Made by a program: the position numbers and the translations under genes
The notes under the pieces: model-generated
Databases searched by the model: none
Told to the model about the DNA's origin: nothing
Seen by the model: the letters and a program-made list of their open reading frames with translations, nothing else
In this document: piece after piece, positions 8,912 through 18,953 of the stretch
Position numbering within the stretch: position 1 is the first letter of the stretch
How the letters are laid out: each line of letters begins with the position of its first letter
Assembly: GCA_016713905.1 (NCBI GenBank)
Contig: JADJOE010000003.1
Location: 992,001 to 1,056,000 of the forward strand
Length of the DNA stretch: 64,000 nucleotides
Direction of reading: 5' to 3'
From: Candidatus Vicinibacter proximus
GTDB taxonomy: Bacteria > Bacteroidota > Bacteroidia > Chitinophagales > Saprospiraceae

Positions 8912-11900
8912 TTATCTTATAACTACCATTTTACGTGTAGCAATGAAATTCTTTGTATCCAATTGATAATATAGAATGCCGTTGTATTCCGTTTCTATAT
9001 TAATTTCTGAGGTATTGATACCTTTTTTTCCTGTAAGATTATAAGTCTGTATCAATTTACCCGACATATCAAATATGCTGAGCTTTACATTTTCATCTGC
9101 TGGCAATCTAAAATAGACTGTAGTATTGCCGGTAAATGGATTCGGAATATTTTGATACAATTCATAAGAACCTTCCAAAGGTTTTTGTTCTGAAGATCTA
9201 AACAATAGCTTTAGATCTGATTCATTATTAGTGGTATATAATTCAGCATGCAAACCATCAGAATTCATTGTCAAAGCACCAGCATTCAATTCCATATTCT
9301 GATGTGCTTTCACTTTTATATTAAAAAGCAATTGTCCACGCTCTACAGATAACACTTGATCACTTGTCCAAGATATTCGCATTTGGTTCGCATGTTGATT
9401 TCTGATGGCATAGTGATTCGGATCTACTTTTATCATTCCGCTTTCAATACCATCAAAAGACATCATTCCCTCGATTGCTTTAAGTTCAAACTGGAATCCT
9501 TCCAAATTGCTCATATCATTTGAAGCATATACTGGAATACTATAAGATTGTCCCATCTGCATTGAGGCCATTTCAATTTCAAGACCTGAAATTTTCAAAT
9601 TTCTCTTGGTTGCTGAATTATTTAATCCTGTACTTGCCTCCCCAGTAACATCACCTGTCTTAACAGCCACAAAATTATTTTCCATCATTTCGTGGTTCAC
9701 ATTATTTAGTGTGATATTAGATGGGTATTTGAATGGATTTGAAGGATCGAAAACGAATTTCTCATCCACAAAATTCCATGAGCTATTATTTGGAAATCCA
9801 TCATTTATTCCCAAGATCAATTTTCTAAGATCAGCAAGATCTCTTGCGGTAACAGATTCTGATTTGTTCACATCCGCCGCAATTAATTGGTACGGACTTG
9901 ACAACTCTTGTATTCCCAAAATATGTTTTTGGATCATTACTATATCCTTAGTACTTACTCCTTCAAGTGGATCAACATCTAAAGCTGGTGACACCAAATA
10001 ACTTTCATTCATTTTTAAATCCACAAAACTGAATTTTCCATCCTGATTGGTTATTTGCTCCAAAGTTTCTCCTGTACTTTCCTGAATGACTTTTACAGGA
10101 ACACTTTCAGCCTTGGTATTATTAATCACTGTGATTAAGCCAGCCACTGTTGTTGAGTTGACATTTCTGTCCGGACATACATTTTGGTTATCCTGTACAA
10201 TCAAGGTAGTACGACATAAATCCTGATTTCCTGCTTCATCTGTTACATATACTTCAATACTAAATGTGTCAGATTTTCCATTTTCAATATCCGAACAACT
10301 AATAGTTCTTGAAATATCATTAACATTAGGGCTCATTGAAAATTTTAAGTTATTTGCTTGCGTACAATTGTCAAAACTTCCAAGATCAAAATCTTTTGCC
10401 CAAATGGTTACTTCCCTATTGCTAGGCATGATAACAGTAATTATCCCCGGATTACAATAAGGCGTAGGTGCTTTACAATCTCTTACTTTAACTAAATAGC
10501 TGCAAGTCGATTTATTTCCACACTGATCACTTACAGTCCAGGTAACTTTGTGAGTCCCAACTTCAAGTGTGGCATTAAATCTAGGATTAGAGCCATTGGC
10601 GTCCACACTTCCATTATTTAATTTATCCAAAGTATATGACCACAACAACTCATCTTGTGGTGTACAATCATCCGTAGCGGTCGCACTAAAAGATGCATTA
10701 ACTGAACAATTTTCTGTTATGCAAAGCTCTCTATCCGCACATGAACTTGTAAAATCAGGTGCTTTAGAATTGTTTATTTTTATAACTTGGGTATGATACC
10801 AAACTCCAGTTGTAGGATTGTGTGCATCATAAGTACACCAATCTATAACAGTCCATTGTCTCAAAATTTTATAACAAACACCTTCGACAAAATTAAAGCT
10901 GAGGTCCTTATATGATGCTACGACCTGATTACAATGATCCTGATTTTTATATATTGGTTTACCAGTTACATCAGTCGACACACTATTCTTACAACCTTCA
11001 ATAACTATATCAGCAGGCCATATAATGTCAGCAAACCTAAAAGGCATAGTATCTCTTACTGTTATGGTCTGTGCACAACTATCTTTCCTTCCTCCATCAT
11101 CTGTTGCAATAAACCATCTGGTAATTACGCCCACTCCACAATTGGATAAACCGTTTTCAATTCTAGTACTTATTGTAAACCCACAGTTATCTGTTGCAGT
11201 AGCAGTTCCGAATACGTTAAGATTACTTAAATCTGTTTCACAACTCACGACAACATCCGCAGGGCAGGTAATAACTGGTGGCAATTTATCTTGCACTATT
11301 ACATCCACCATACATTCGGAACTATTGCCGGCTTTATCCAAAACTCTTAGTACAACTCTAATTGGATTATTTCTAATGTCAGCACAACAAAATGCCAATG
11401 AATCTGCAAATGTAGTTCCAGAAATTCCACATGGACCTGGGTTCATTCGTCTTACTTTATAAGAACCCATTTCACAATTGTCATGGCTACCTCCATTAAA
11501 TACACTGGCAGGAATTGTAGCCCAACCATTGGAGGTTAATGAAACCACAGTCTTTTGTTGACAAACTGCAACAGGTGGTGTTTTGTCCTCTACAAAAATA
11601 TCAAAGGTGCATGGCGTACAATTACCACAGGCATCACAAATCGTATAATAAATCCAATTACAGCCCAAAGGCATGTTATCCACCCGATATCTACCATCAG
11701 GCATTCTTGTAATATTTTTAGTTGATCCGGTTGTGTTAGGATCCGGAGTACAATCATTAGGATCGATTGCAGCCAAATGAGAAACCGAATATGTCCAATT
11801 AGAACAATTTTCCAAAACATACGGAACCCTTCCATCAGGAATAGTTCCTGGCAATAAATCTTGTGGAACCGGTAAAATATATGATCCGGTACAAGTCGTA

Positions 11901-13456
11901 GGATTAGTACTTATCGTAATGGTTGTAGGACATGTAACTTTTGGCGCGCTTTCATCCACTACTTTAATAAGTTGAATAAAATTCACCCGATTATTCGGAT
12001 CACACCAGTCTATAATCAACCATCTTCTTAATAATTTATAAGTACCTGGACATACTGCAATAGTATCGTCACTAAAATCAAATTGAATGTTGCCACAAAA
12101 AATACCCAAAGGTCTCCCTGTTCCACCAATTAATTCTCCTGTGATCAAATCATTTTTAATTTCGGATGTGTCTGGCAAACCATTAGGCAGTTTTTTCCAT
12201 TTACCTGAACAAGAAAGTGCAGGTCGATTACCCGGTTGACCATCAAAATGAGGAGGCAAAGTAATATCAGCAATGGTTCCTCTTTGTAAATCGATTGTAT
12301 CCGTACAACAATTTGTATATCCTCCCGGATCCGTTGCACACCATGTTCTGTAAATAGTAGCACTTAGCGCTCTGTTTAAGCAATCATATCTCACAATACT
12401 ATCACGATATTTCAAGCTTACTGTACCACAAGCATCAATTCCATTTACGATATATGGATAAACATTTGTATTTACAAATGCAGGGTTTACTGGAAATCCA
12501 AGATTTATTGGATCAATACTGATACCACAGCTAAAAGTATCTCTTGGATCACAAACAAGTACTGGTGGAGTTTTATCTTCTAAAAGCAAATTACCCCAGC
12601 AACTATTTCCACATACTATATTCCTAACATTAACTCGTAATTTTTTACCAATCCAGGATTGCCCTAAGGGCAAATTAACCAATTGGTTATTATAATAAAT
12701 AGTTACTTGATAAAAACCTAAATCTGCGCATTCTGTAGACTCCCCTTCTAATATCATTTGAGAAACAATTTGTGCTTCACACATGCTATTTACAGAAACC
12801 TGAACAGTATTGTTACAAGCCAGCTGGCAATTGGTCCAGCAATTTGGAATAGTAGCAACATTCGAATTTACAGCAACTCCCGGTATAGGAAGTGAATTAT
12901 TTACAGTCACAAAATTGTTCAGCGAAGCCGGAGCACCTGAGGCTCTAGGATTAACCTGGAAGGTTACACGGTATATAACTTTCTCACCTAGCAATAAAAA
13001 CCCAGACCCATCTGTAAGATTGTCATTCGGGGTTATACCAGTAAATGCAAGATTGAGAACTCCACCCTTATTTGGCGCTGGATTATCAATTGAAACCAGC
13101 ACAGGAGCCCCAACAACACCAACCAATGCTGTACCAAAGTTAGAGCCTAAACCTGCATTGTCGCGGACATCTATATTCGCAGCGATCAAACAGTTGGCAT
13201 TGGTTACTTCAATTTGATAAGTAACATCAATATTTCCCTGTATTCCACTGGTCGCAGGTGCAACGCCCAATAAGGTTTTGGTAACGGTAAAACACTGAGC
13301 TTCTAGTTGAATGCTTAATCCAAAAGCACACAACAACATGACAACCCATTGCTTGATCTGAAGCCTGTCAAAGCTGCTCTTCAAGTTTGAAAGTTGTGTC
13401 GAAGTAATAATTTCGCTCATCTTGAATAATTTTTTATTTGTATTAATATTTTTCAT
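8912..13456 (-). CDS. Giant T9SS surface protein with DUF11-like N-terminus and dockerin/cohesin-like segments (paralog 2)
   Basis: A 1514-residue exported protein. The hydrophobic signal segment (about 36-54, ending LEAQC) sits unusually far in, so the real start may be Met13. Residues about 55-205 resemble a DUF11-type (conserved repeat) beta domain. The shared core follows: NSCWGNLLLEDKTPPV, several Cys-rich HYR-like units with VCDxCGN-type motifs, and two DWC units (codons near 12015 and 10845). Then come the dockerin-like pair (about 1165-1219: KDIVMIQKHILG and VTARDLADLRKLILG), the cohesin-like domain (about 1295-1422: LEGFQFELKAIEGMMSFDGI) and a T9SS sorting domain (about 1428-1514: LYQNIPNPFTG). 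It is codirectional with paralog 1 and 94 bases upstream of it. Function is unknown beyond the inferred surface display. Confidence 0.88.
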   Translation of the reverse strand: MKNINTNKKLFKMSEIITSTQLSNLKSSFDRLQIKQWVVMLLCAFGLSIQLEAQCFTVTKTLLGVAPATSGIQGNIDVTYQIEVTNANCLIAANIDVRDNAGLGSNFGTALVGVVGAPVLVSIDNPAPNKGGVLNLAFTGITPNDNLTDGSGFLLLGEKVIYRVTFQVNPRASGAPASLNNFVTVNNSLPIPGVAVNSNVATIPNCWTNCQLACNNTVQVSVNSMCEAQIVSQMILEGESTECADLGFYQVTIYYNNQLVNLPLGQSWIGKKLRVNVRNIVCGNSCWGNLLLEDKTPPVLVCDPRDTFSCGISIDPINLGFPVNPAFVNTNVYPYIVNGIDACGTVSLKYRDSIVRYDCLNRALSATIYRTWCATDPGGYTNCCTDTIDLQRGTIADITLPPHFDGQPGNRPALSCSGKWKKLPNGLPDTSEIKNDLITGELIGGTGRPLGIFCGNIQFDFSDDTIAVCPGTYKLLRRWLIIDWCDPNNRVNFIQLIKVVDESAPKVTCPTTITISTNPTTCTGSYILPVPQDLLPGTIPDGRVPYVLENCSNWTYSVSHLAAIDPNDCTPDPNTTGSTKNITRMPDGRYRVDNMPLGCNWIYYTICDACGNCTPCTFDIFVEDKTPPVAVCQQKTVVSLTSNGWATIPASVFNGGSHDNCEMGSYKVRRMNPGPCGISGTTFADSLAFCCADIRNNPIRVVLRVLDKAGNSSECMVDVIVQDKLPPVITCPADVVVSCETDLSNLNVFGTATATDNCGFTISTRIENGLSNCGVGVITRWFIATDDGGRKDSCAQTITVRDTMPFRFADIIWPADIVIEGCKNSVSTDVTGKPIYKNQDHCNQVVASYKDLSFNFVEGVCYKILRQWTVIDWCTYDAHNPTTGVWYHTQVIKINNSKAPDFTSSCADRELCITENCSVNASFSATATDDCTPQDELLWSYTLDKLNNGSVDANGSNPRFNATLEVGTHKVTWTVSDQCGNKSTCSYLVKVRDCKAPTPYCNPGIITVIMPSNREVTIWAKDFDLGSFDNCTQANNLKFSMSPNVNDISRTISCSDIENGKSDTFSIEVYVTDEAGNQDLCRTTLIVQDNQNVCPDRNVNSTTVAGLITVINNTKAESVPVKVIQESTGETLEQITNQDGKFSFVDLKMNESYLVSPALDVDPLEGVSTKDIVMIQKHILGIQELSSPYQLIAADVNKSESVTARDLADLRKLILGINDGFPNNSSWNFVDEKFVFDPSNPFKYPSNITLNNVNHEMMENNFVAVKTGDVTGEASTGLNNSATKRNLKISGLEIEMASMQMGQSYSIPVYASNDMSNLEGFQFELKAIEGMMSFDGIESGMIKVDPNHYAIRNQHANQMRISWTSDQVLSVERGQLLFNIKVKAHQNMELNAGALTMNSDGLHAELYTTNNESDLKLLFRSSEQKPLEGSYELYQNIPNPFTGNTTVYFRLPADENVKLSIFDMSGKLIQTYNLTGKKGINTSEINIETEYNGILYYQLDTKNFIATRKMVVIR

Positions 13457-13555
13457 TTATTGAGTTTTAATCTGACAATTTCTGAGATCCTCAAACGGTC
13501 TTTCGAGAATACCATATTGGTAAAAAGGGTAATAATTGGGGGGATTGATAAATAA

Positions 13556-16500
13556 TTACTGAATAAGGATCATTTTCTTAACTGCCCTATTATTCTCCGT
13601 TTCAAGGATGTAATAAAAAATACCAGGTTGATTTAAGTCTTTGTTATTGATCTGGATACTATTTAATCCAGATTTAAACTCTCTACTTATTTGCTTAAGA
13701 ACCTTACCATTGACATCACAAATTTTCAAAACTGCTTGACCAGATTCGGGCAAGAGGAATGAAATATCTGTATATGTACTGAATGGATTTGGTTTATTCT
13801 GATATAGATAAAACCCTTTAACTTCAGATTTGGAATCTAAAAAAGATAACTTTAGATTTAGTTCTTCATTTTGAGCACCATAGGCTTGCGAAGCAAAATT
13901 TCCATTACTTAAGGCAAATGAATTACTTAATTCTCCGCTTTCAACTGCTTTAAAAACAAAACTAAACAATTCCTTTTCCAATGACACTCCTGATGCCTGA
14001 TCAAAGCTTAAGCGAATTTTACCATTAGCAATCATATCATGATTGTAATTGTAAGATTCTACAGTTAATGTTCCAGATTTAATATCAACCAGTTCAAGCT
14101 TAGCTGGATCAAACTCAAATTCTACCTGTAATCCGGTTAGCATATTCAACCCATGCAAATTCACAGGTAAAATAATTTCTTCTCCATTCTGAAATTTTGT
14201 TTCACCTACTTGTAATGTTGCCTCTGAATAACTTCTTGACGCCACTGTTGCTAGCTGATTGGCTTTTGCATTACCATTAATGTCCCCAAGTTTAACTGCT
14301 ACAAAATTATTTTCTGAGATATCAGATTTTAAATTGTCCACTTTAATCACATCACTATATGACCAAGGCTGGGTTGGGTCAGAAAATTTATAATTTGATT
14401 CTACAAACACCCATGATTTTTTAATGGATAGTTCACTGGTAATCCCAAGAATTAATTTTCTTAAATCTGCAATATCTCGTGCTGTAATACTCTTTGATTC
14501 ATTTACATCAGCCGCTATTAATTTATATGGATTATCCAAAGGTGCGATTCCTAAAATGTGTTTTTGGATAATCACAATATCATTTGTGGTAACCCCATTC
14601 AATGCGTCATCATTCTTTACCGCTTTTATGGTATAGTTTTCGGAAAGCGGAACTGATGCAAATGCATATTGTCCATCCTGCTGAGTCATATGATATTTAG
14701 GCATAGAAGGCATGTTTCCGTTTATGGTAACCATGGCTTCTTGCAATGAACTTTTTTGTTCGGTAGAAATAGTACCCGAAACCAATCCAGCAGTAGTATT
14801 TCCACCGCCTAAATTGTCCGGACATGCATTTCCTAATCCATCCTGTATGATTACTTTTGTAGTACAATAATCTCTATTTCCCGCTTCATCAGTTACATAT
14901 ATATCAACTGTGTCTGATTTTGATATACCCCGATCAAGATCCGCACAGAAATATGTTCTGGAAGCATCCAATGGGTTTGATGAAAATGAATACCTTAATC
15001 TGGAAGCAGGAGTACAATTATCAAAACTGTTTGCATTCAAGTCACTGGCCCAAATAGTAATCTGACCATTAGTTGGCATGATCACTGTAATGATGCCTGG
15101 GCGACAAACAGGAGTAGGTTGTTTGCGATCAACTAAGGTGAATATATATGTACAGGTTGTTACGTTGCCACACCTGTCTTCAACTGTCCATGTGATTTTG
15201 TGTGAGCCAACAGGGTAAACTCCACTTGCATCGTTTGAAGCTCCATTAATATCAATGCTACCATTGTTATTAAGGTCAATTTTATAAGACCAAACTAAAT
15301 CCTGATCATCAGTACACTCATCATCTGCCGTTGCAATCAATTCTGCAAATCCATTGCATTCACCTGAAATTGCATCGTAATTTCTATTGTTACATGAACT
15401 TGTAATAACAGGCTTTTGTGTGTTTTTCACTTTGATTACCTGAACATCTGTCCACCGACCTGCACCGGTCAAAGGATTGTAACTGCACCAGTCTATAACT
15501 GTCCATTTTCTTAATATTTTGTAACATACATTTTCAACAAGACTAAATACTTCATCTTCATAAGTAGTAAGTATTGTTGCGCATGAAATATTGTTTGGCC
15601 ACGTAGGTCTGCCTGTAACGCTGGAATCCACACTACTTAAACATCCTTCCAGCGTTGTATCGGCCGGAAATTTAATAGATGCTCCATTGTATGGTTTAAA
15701 GTTATTTAATGTTATGGTTTGAACACAGGTATAAGGAGAATTAAAATCATCTCTGAAAGTATATCTCCTGGTAATGGCTCCGGTACCACAATTATTAATT
15801 GAATAATTTATGGATGAATCCACTTTAAGATTACAATCTTCTATGACCAATCCATCAAAACCCCATAAGTATGGTTGGACTAGCGTGATATTTGATGGAT
15901 CGTTTAAAATAATTTGTTTTCTGTCTGATTCATTTCTTCTATAGTATCCGAATTTATTCAAATCAGAAACATCGTATCCACAACTTACCGTAATGTTTGG
16001 CAAACAAGTTACTATAGGAGGTTTTTTATCCTGAACAGTTACCAACACCATACATTCGTTTGTATTCCCTGCTTTATCTTTTACCTGCAGGATCACAATA
16101 ATTGGATTGTTGGTTATATCCTGACAGCAAAAATCAACATATTCCGCAAAGGCAGTATTCCCTGAACCACCACAAGGTGATGGATTCATTCTCCTAACTT
16201 TAAATGAGTCAAGTGCACAATTATCATGTGAACCATCATCAAATGAAGCAGCAAATATGTTTGCAGTCCCAGCATCCGTCAAAGCCACAACAGTTTCCTG
16301 GTGACATACGGGAGTTGGTTTTGTTTTCTCTTCTACAAATATTTCAGTGGCACATTCAGTTGAATTTCCACATGCGTCAGTTACCACATAAAATAACCAG
16401 GATAATCCCACTGGAAGATCTTCAATGTGAAAACCAATTAAATTCGTTCCGGCATACCTTTTGGTAACACCTACTCTTGTTGCTTCTAATGATGATGGTA

Positions 16501-17923
16501 TAATATTAGGCACTCCCCTTTTAACCAATACATCATAGGTTAAAGGATTTGAACATTCTGTACCAATAATCCTAGGCAAGGGAAGGTCATAAGCACCTGA
16601 ACATGAATGAGCAGCTGTTACTACAGTATCTCTGGAAGGACATACTAAAATTGGCCCTCTGTCATCTACCACTTTTATCAATTGTATACAAGTGGTATCT
16701 TGCCCAGTACACCAATCAGCGATAAACCACTCTCTCAATATTTTATAGGAACCAACACAAACTCCCAGTCTGATGTCTGTGTAGGTATAATTTATATTTC
16801 TGCAATTTACACCTGTTGGATATCCAGTAACACTAGGATGAGGATGTCCTTTTCCATCCTTCGCAAAACTTGCATTACATTGTAATGGGTCAGGATTTTT
16901 TGGAAGAGGTCCACCAAGATCTGGATCTATGCCATCATAACTTGGAGGACATACGATATTTGCAATTGAACCTGCTCTGACTAATACGGTATCTGTACAT
17001 TTTGTTTGATTACCATAAGAATCTGTTGCAGTCCAATCTCGGAAAATAGTATCAATATAAGTAACAGCCGGAGGACAAACTACTTGTACCTCACGATCCG
17101 AATAGGTAAATGTTGTAGGGCCACAATTATCATAAAATGATGAGGTGCTGGTAAATGTATTTGGTTTGCCAACTACTGCAATTGGATTAGGAGCCCCGAT
17201 TGGCTTTGGAAAACCTACACCTGGTGAAGTTGGCAATATTCCATCTCCACAGTTAACAATTACACTTCTGCATGCGAGGATAGGTTTGAGTTTATCTTCA
17301 ACTCTCAAAACTCCCCAACAAGAATTACCTGAGCATCGGTGTATAGCAGAAACTTCAAGAAATTTTCCGATATAACTTGAATTTACATTTGGACTTCCAG
17401 GAATTGTAATTTTAGTAATTGGATCTCTTACAACGATATTATAATCTGCATAATTAAACCCATTGCCTTCGATTACCATCTCAGGAGTGACAACACCTTG
17501 ACAAAATTCATCTAATGAAAGATTAACAGTGTCATTACAATTCACTTGAGGTGCTGACAATGCGCCCACTCTGACACGAAATGTATCAGGAGTACATGTC
17601 AGTAAAGGAGGTGTTTCCACCATAACAAATACAACATCACCCGGCGTATGCCAGGTTATCTGTACTGTTTGCAACACTTGATTAATAGTTGCTGATCCAG
17701 AAAGTATCTGGAAGGAATAACTATTACCAATGTCAAAATTGTTAATAAAGTAAGATGCCGGAGAGTTGCTCTGACACAAATAAGCATTTGGAGCTAAATT
17801 TAATGTCGCACAAGTCTGTGCCTCCAACTTTACCATGGAGAAGGAACCCAGCAAAAAAAGCACAGGCATCAATCCTCTCAAAGTCCACGAAAAGTGAAAA
17901 TTTGTTAATAACGGTCTTTTCAT
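13556..17923 (-). CDS. Giant T9SS surface protein with dockerin/cohesin-like segments (paralog 3)
   Basis: The reading frame opens at 18079, but the ATG at 17923 begins MKRPLLTNFHFSW and leads straight into a signal peptide ending near KLEAQ. That is the likely start, giving about 1455 residues; the 52 residues upstream look non-coding. After a short PKD-like region come the shared NSCWGVLRVEDK unit, HYR-like Cys-rich units, and DWC units (codons near 16715 and 15490). Next are a dockerin-like pair (about 1111-1164: NDIVIIQKHILG and ITARDIADLRKLILG), a cohesin-like domain (about 1241-1358: LTGLQVEFEFDPAKLELVDI) and a T9SS sorting domain (about 1374-1455: LYQNKPNPFST). It lies 99 bases upstream of paralog 2 and has its own long AT-rich upstream region. 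Confidence 0.88.
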   Translation of the reverse strand: MKRPLLTNFHFSWTLRGLMPVLFLLGSFSMVKLEAQTCATLNLAPNAYLCQSNSPASYFINNFDIGNSYSFQILSGSATINQVLQTVQITWHTPGDVVFVMVETPPLLTCTPDTFRVRVGALSAPQVNCNDTVNLSLDEFCQGVVTPEMVIEGNGFNYADYNIVVRDPITKITIPGSPNVNSSYIGKFLEVSAIHRCSGNSCWGVLRVEDKLKPILACRSVIVNCGDGILPTSPGVGFPKPIGAPNPIAVVGKPNTFTSTSSFYDNCGPTTFTYSDREVQVVCPPAVTYIDTIFRDWTATDSYGNQTKCTDTVLVRAGSIANIVCPPSYDGIDPDLGGPLPKNPDPLQCNASFAKDGKGHPHPSVTGYPTGVNCRNINYTYTDIRLGVCVGSYKILREWFIADWCTGQDTTCIQLIKVVDDRGPILVCPSRDTVVTAAHSCSGAYDLPLPRIIGTECSNPLTYDVLVKRGVPNIIPSSLEATRVGVTKRYAGTNLIGFHIEDLPVGLSWLFYVVTDACGNSTECATEIFVEEKTKPTPVCHQETVVALTDAGTANIFAASFDDGSHDNCALDSFKVRRMNPSPCGGSGNTAFAEYVDFCCQDITNNPIIVILQVKDKAGNTNECMVLVTVQDKKPPIVTCLPNITVSCGYDVSDLNKFGYYRRNESDRKQIILNDPSNITLVQPYLWGFDGLVIEDCNLKVDSSINYSINNCGTGAITRRYTFRDDFNSPYTCVQTITLNNFKPYNGASIKFPADTTLEGCLSSVDSSVTGRPTWPNNISCATILTTYEDEVFSLVENVCYKILRKWTVIDWCSYNPLTGAGRWTDVQVIKVKNTQKPVITSSCNNRNYDAISGECNGFAELIATADDECTDDQDLVWSYKIDLNNNGSIDINGASNDASGVYPVGSHKITWTVEDRCGNVTTCTYIFTLVDRKQPTPVCRPGIITVIMPTNGQITIWASDLNANSFDNCTPASRLRYSFSSNPLDASRTYFCADLDRGISKSDTVDIYVTDEAGNRDYCTTKVIIQDGLGNACPDNLGGGNTTAGLVSGTISTEQKSSLQEAMVTINGNMPSMPKYHMTQQDGQYAFASVPLSENYTIKAVKNDDALNGVTTNDIVIIQKHILGIAPLDNPYKLIAADVNESKSITARDIADLRKLILGITSELSIKKSWVFVESNYKFSDPTQPWSYSDVIKVDNLKSDISENNFVAVKLGDINGNAKANQLATVASRSYSEATLQVGETKFQNGEEIILPVNLHGLNMLTGLQVEFEFDPAKLELVDIKSGTLTVESYNYNHDMIANGKIRLSFDQASGVSLEKELFSFVFKAVESGELSNSFALSNGNFASQAYGAQNEELNLKLSFLDSKSEVKGFYLYQNKPNPFSTYTDISFLLPESGQAVLKICDVNGKVLKQISREFKSGLNSIQINNKDLNQPGIFYYILETENNRAVKKMILIQ

Positions 17924-17971
17924 AAAAAATGAAGTTTTGTAAATTCGTTTTTGCCAAAAATCAGAATGACT

Positions 17972-17988
17972 CTGTGTTGGCAACACAG
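17972..17988. promoter_or_regulatory. 17-base dyad upstream of paralog 3
   Basis: CTGTGTTG, one base, then CAACACAG forms a perfect 8+8 dyad 49 bases before the preferred ATG at 17923. It may be an operator or a leader stem-loop. Its position argues that the region 17924-18079 is leader rather than coding sequence. The evidence is symmetry and position only. Confidence 0.3.
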
Positions 17989-18079
17989 ATCCATGGGGGA
18001 TACACTTGTGGGGGATATAACCGGAGCAAATAATATCAGAGCACTGGTGATCTAAAATCACTTGATCCAATCTTCGCAA

Positions 18080-18901
18080 TTAGGAGCAAGTTGTGTTCCA
18101 AAAAAGATGTAATGAAATGTACTTATGCGTAAAATAATTAATATAGTCATATTATATTTAATCCACATGTATTATAGCCTACTTTTAAGCAAACTATAGT
18201 TTATGAAAACAACTTATTAGTGAAAATATTTTTTATAAGAAATTTATGGACCAATTTCAAGGTCTATTAAATACTTGATAGATATTCATTAAAAGGAAAA
18301 CTTAGGATTAAATTTCTATATGTTCAAGACTAGTAATATTATAAAATAATATCATACGAAAATACTCAACTCCAAAAATCTAACTGTTCCAAAAAGCCAA
18401 ACATTTCATTTATTTTTTAAAACAAAATCTTATAAAAGAAAACTAGTCCGTTCAAATATCAATTAATTCCCTTACTAACTTCTATAATAAGTTTTCTGTG
18501 CTCACATAAAACTGGCAATTAGATTTCCTGCACACTTACACAATTTTCAATCAATTGCGACTATATCTTCTAGTGTGCGTTCAATAAAAACCTTTATAAT
18601 CATGTTTGATTTGCTGTGGGTTGAAAAACTCATTCATAAAACTTTTTGACACTCTATGATCTAAGTAAAAATTATAAAAGGTTTCATTCAACAAAAAATA
18701 ATAGTGAAAAAATATGGAAAAATAAATCAAATAAAATCGCTTTACTTAATTATCAAAGAGCGAAAAATATGATTAGCAAAATATTAATTCATTATTTTTT
18801 GTTTAACCACCAATAAAAGAAATCTTTAAAAATATATCTAACTGAATTAATAAGTAAGAAACTTTTTCTAGAAAAAATTCTACAGCAAGAATTTGAAAAA
18901 T
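18080..18901. other. AT-rich intergenic region with no recognisable gene
   Basis: About 820 bases with no supportable ORF, tRNA or mobile element. It separates the giant 4092-aa gene (ending at 18954) from paralog 3 (starting at 17923), both on the minus strand. Visible structure is modest. TTTTTCTAGAAAAA (18863-18876) is a perfect 14-base palindrome. GCACACT (18530-18536) is matched by AGTGTGC (18572-18578) as a 7-base inverted repeat about 35 bases apart. The region probably holds the promoter for paralog 3; a small RNA cannot be excluded. Confidence 0.5.
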
Positions 18902-18931
18902 AAAAAGGCCTGCATCTCTGCAGGCCTTTTT
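18902..18931 (-). terminator. Strong terminator of the 4092-aa gene
   Basis: AAAAAGGCCTGCA (18902-18914), loop TCTC, then TGCAGGCCTTTTT (18919-18931) form a perfect 13-bp stem whose arms end in A/T runs, so it can work on both strands. It lies 22 bases beyond the stop of the minus-strand giant gene and insulates it from paralog 3. Confidence 0.92.
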
Positions 18932-18953
18932 ATTAAAAATATTTTGATCTCTA

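Noticed and set aside
17924..18079. 52-residue N-terminal extension of paralog 3
   Set aside because: The extension is not hydrophobic or family-like, the signal peptide starts at the ATG at 17923, and the extension spans a perfect dyad typical of non-coding leader.
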